DNA of 7,217 nucleotides. It comes from Deltaproteobacteria bacterium (GTDB lineage: Bacteria; Desulfobacterota; Desulfobacteria; Desulfobacterales; B30-G6). This document shows, piece by piece, positions 5,375 to 7,217 of this stretch. The stretch spans positions 1-7,217 of the forward strand of contig JAFDAT010000173.1 in NCBI GenBank assembly GCA_019313725.1. The letters are read 5' to 3'. A model generated the notes under the pieces. That model was not told the DNA's origin, did no database searches, and saw only the letters and a program-made list of their open reading frames with translations. The position numbers were made by a program, and so were the translations under genes. Every line of letters starts with the position of its first letter. Position 1 is the first letter of the stretch.

Positions 5375-6366
5375 TGAATCTCCTCCGCATGCCAACAGAT
5401 GACCTGATGATTCTGCCCAACCGTTTTTTCATCCGGGATGTCCGTTCGACACAAATCGGTTGCATAATTGCATCGGGGCGCAAAGGGGCAGCCCTGGCCC
5501 AACCGGCTTAAATCCGGCACAATGCCCGGAATTTCGTTGAGCACTTCCCGCGAGGTTCCGGGATCCCTTTTCAAAAAAGGGACACATTTGATCAGCCCTC
5601 GGGTATAAGGGTGGCGTGGATCGGTAATGATTTCCTTGACCGGGCCTTCTTCCACCTTACGTCCGGCATACATGACGATGACCCGTTTGGCAAATTCGGC
5701 GATTACCCCCATGTCATGGGTAATCAGAATGATGGCCGTGTTTATGCGGTTTTGGATATCTCGCAACAGATCAAATATCTGAGCTTGTATGGTGACATCC
5801 AGGGCGGTGGTCGGTTCATCAGCGATCAGGATGCTGGGTTGACAGGAGAGGGCCATGGCGATCATGACCCGCTGACGCATCCCGCCGGAGAGTTCGTGAG
5901 GATATTGACTGAAGCGCTGTTGCGGTGCCGGTATGCCTACCAGGTGCAGCATTTCGATGGCTTTTTCTTTGGCCTTTAACTTGGATGCCGATTGATGCCG
6001 TCGAATGTTTTCGCCGATCTGGGATCCGACGGTGAATACGGGATTCAAGGAGGTCATGGGTTCCTGAAAAATCATCGAGATTTCGTCACCGCGTATATCC
6101 TGCATCTGTTTTTCTTTCAACGCCAGCAAATTCGTTCCATCCAACAGAATACTGCCCTGGGAAATATTTCCCGGGGGAACCGGGATCAGGCGCATGATCG
6201 AAAGGGCCGTCATGCTTTTACCGCAACCGCTTTCGCCGACGATACCCAGGGCTTCGCCTCGTTCCAGGTGCAGGTTCAGATCGTTGAGCACGCGAACCGT
6301 ACCTTTTCTTACGGCGAAATCGACGCACAGCCCCTCGACCTTCAGAATAGTTTCCTTTGACTTCAT
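5371..6366 (-). CDS. Peptide/nickel-type ABC transporter ATPase (DppD/OppD-like)
   Basis: A 331-residue ATP-binding subunit, partner of the next ATPase in a heterodimer that powers the importer. Motifs are Walker A GESGCGKSM (about 44-52), Q-loop Q101 in MIFQEPMTSLNPV, signature LSGGMRQRV (159-167), Walker B ILIADEP with E184, D-loop TALD, and H-loop H217. PRHPYTRGLIKCVP begins the oligopeptide C-terminal region. C293, C299, C306 and C324 have the same x5, x6, x17 spacing as in its partner, suggesting an iron-sulfur site. EPMTSLNPVF is characteristic of the DppD/OppD side, while QDPYSSMNPR in the partner is the DppF/OppF side. The start is the ATG at 6366, which overlaps the permease stop as ATGA. 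The frame is open 39 codons further up, but that part lies inside the permease gene and has no family resemblance. Confidence 0.93.
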   Translation of the reverse strand: MKSKETILKVEGLCVDFAVRKGTVRVLNDLNLHLERGEALGIVGESGCGKSMTALSIMRLIPVPPGNISQGSILLDGTNLLALKEKQMQDIRGDEISMIFQEPMTSLNPVFTVGSQIGENIRRHQSASKLKAKEKAIEMLHLVGIPAPQQRFSQYPHELSGGMRQRVMIAMALSCQPSILIADEPTTALDVTIQAQIFDLLRDIQNRINTAIILITHDMGVIAEFAKRVIVMYAGRKVEEGPVKEIITDPRHPYTRGLIKCVPFLKRDPGTSREVLNEIPGIVPDLSRLGQGCPFAPRCNYATDLCRTDIPDEKTVGQNHQVICWHAEEIQ

Positions 6367-7217
6367 AGCTTTCTCAATTTCGGGTTTAACGCATCGTTCA
6401 AACCGTCGCCGATCAGACTGATCCCCAGGACGGTGAGAAAGATGGCAACGCCCGGAAAAGTCACGGCCCACCATGAATCCCATATATATTCAAGGGAAGA
6501 CCCGATCATATATCCCCAGCTGTAGGCATTGGGATCGCTTAAGCCAAGGAAACTCAAGGCGGCCTCGAAAAGAATGGATGCACCAATACCCAAGACCGTG
6601 GCCACAATCAGGGGGGGCAGCGCATTGGGCAGAATGACCAGCCACATGATGCGGCGATTGGTCGACCCCAGAGCCTTTTCCGCCATGACATATTCACGTT
6701 CTTTGATTTTCAGAAATTCAGCCCGGGTCAAACGGGCCAGCGGCGCCCAGCTGACCACGCCGATGGCGAAAACGACGATAATCATTTTAGGAGAAAACAT
6801 GGTGACCAGGACCATGGCCAGCAGCAATCCCGGCAGAACCTGGAAAAATTCGGTAACCCGCATGAGGAAGTTTTCCACCCAACCGCCATAGTAGCCCGCC
6901 AGAACACCGATGGTAAGTCCGATGAAGACCGAACACAAGGTTGCCGAGAAACCAAAAATCAGGGTCACCGAGGCACCGTGGAGAATACCAGCCAGTATGT
7001 CCCGGCCGAGATAATCCGTGCCCATCAGAAATTCACTGCCCGGCGGCGTCAACGGCGCACCCACCATTTCGAAGGGGTCGCTTGGATATATGACCGGTCC
7101 GAAAACTGCCGTGAAAATAATCAACAGCCACAATACAAGCCCTAGCATGGCTGCCTTGTTGGCGAAGTACATCCGCCACAGCTCCAGGAGTCGCGGCGTC
7201 GGTTTGACGACATCTTC
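6363..7217 (-). CDS. ABC importer inner-membrane permease (DppC/OppC-like), N-terminus cut
   Basis: A binding-protein-dependent transport permease. The first in-window ATG is at 7172, but the frame stays open to the edge and its 15 extra codons (EDVVKPTPRLLELWRMYF) look like the normal OppC_N leader, so the true start is outside the window. Counting from that ATG, membrane helices lie near 8-28, 68-94, 110-127, 130-147, 185-208 and 236-255. MGTDYLGRDIL (50-60) is a DppC/OppC hallmark. The EAA coupling loop, REYVMAEKALG through ILPN (159-183), would contact the ATPases. SFLGLS (207-212) and DGLNDALNPKLR (256-267) are typical endings. It forms a heterodimer with a DppB-type permease, presumably encoded just beyond the right edge. 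The stop overlaps the next gene's ATG. Confidence 0.93.
   Translation of the reverse strand, partial: EDVVKPTPRLLELWRMYFANKAAMLGLVLWLLIIFTAVFGPVIYPSDPFEMVGAPLTPPGSEFLMGTDYLGRDILAGILHGASVTLIFGFSATLCSVFIGLTIGVLAGYYGGWVENFLMRVTEFFQVLPGLLLAMVLVTMFSPKMIIVVFAIGVVSWAPLARLTRAEFLKIKEREYVMAEKALGSTNRRIMWLVILPNALPPLIVATVLGIGASILFEAALSFLGLSDPNAYSWGYMIGSSLEYIWDSWWAVTFPGVAIFLTVLGISLIGDGLNDALNPKLRKL

Noticed and set aside
5375..5395. 7-codon upstream extension of the DppF-like ATPase
   Set aside because: The ATG at 5374 has GGAGGAGA just ahead and couples to the upstream stop; the extension overlaps the upstream coding region.
5611..6360. Plus-strand open frames opposite the ABC ATPase genes (also 4340-5202 and 6194-6891)
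   Set aside because: They are antisense to well-supported genes, have no family resemblance and no good SD. They follow from the codon composition of the minus-strand genes.
6367..6483. 39-codon upstream extension of the DppD-like ATPase
   Set aside because: It lies wholly inside the permease gene and has no resemblance to ABC ATPases. The ATG at 6366 overlaps the permease stop as ATGA and begins the normal family N-terminus.

Overview
The window looks like a chromosomal piece from a Gram-negative bacterium. Codon use and the style of the ABC-transporter genes would fit a Desulfobacterota (sulfate-reducer type) or other proteobacterial genome, but this is an inference from flavour and no taxonomic marker is present. 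Base composition changes along the window. The left gene (1-588) and the right transporter block (about 4135-7217) are fairly GC-balanced, while the middle (about 600-4130) is visibly AT-richer and reads as acquired DNA.

Layout: (1) A minus-strand gene of unknown function runs off the left edge. It has a clear SD and a near-consensus sigma-70 promoter (TTGACT-16 bp-TATAAT, 685-712). (2) An 820-bp AT-rich gap follows. It contains no gene, but it holds a strong plus-strand promoter (TTGACA-17 bp-TAGAAT, 1003-1031) and several palindromes. (3) Three plus-strand genes follow, each with its own intergenic hairpin: a Hypoth_Ymh/TIGR02391 (HEPN-like) protein, a PIN-like nuclease candidate, and a stand-alone class III nucleotidyl cyclase with an apparently complete catalytic set. 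(4) A decayed MFS transporter remnant comes next on the minus strand. (5) The window ends with the tail of a minus-strand peptide/nickel-type (Dpp/Opp) ABC importer operon: inner-membrane permease (DppC type), ATPase (DppD type) and ATPase (DppF type). These are joined by two ATGA stop/start overlaps. The partner permease and binding protein presumably lie beyond the right edge.

The most interesting reading concerns the middle block. Each of its three genes ends at, or within a few bases of, an imperfect inverted repeat resembling an integron attC recombination site. These show 7-mers like RYYYAAC and GTTRRRY at the outer ends, arms in which the left side carries extra unpaired bases in two of three sites, and next-gene starts 32-33 bases after the predicted cut point. 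The block therefore resembles a short run of gene cassettes without a visible integrase (CALIN-like), carrying genes with a defence or signalling flavour (HEPN-like, PIN-like, nucleotide cyclase). Each site has one degenerate core, so this remains a hypothesis. No function linking the three genes can be proven from sequence alone.
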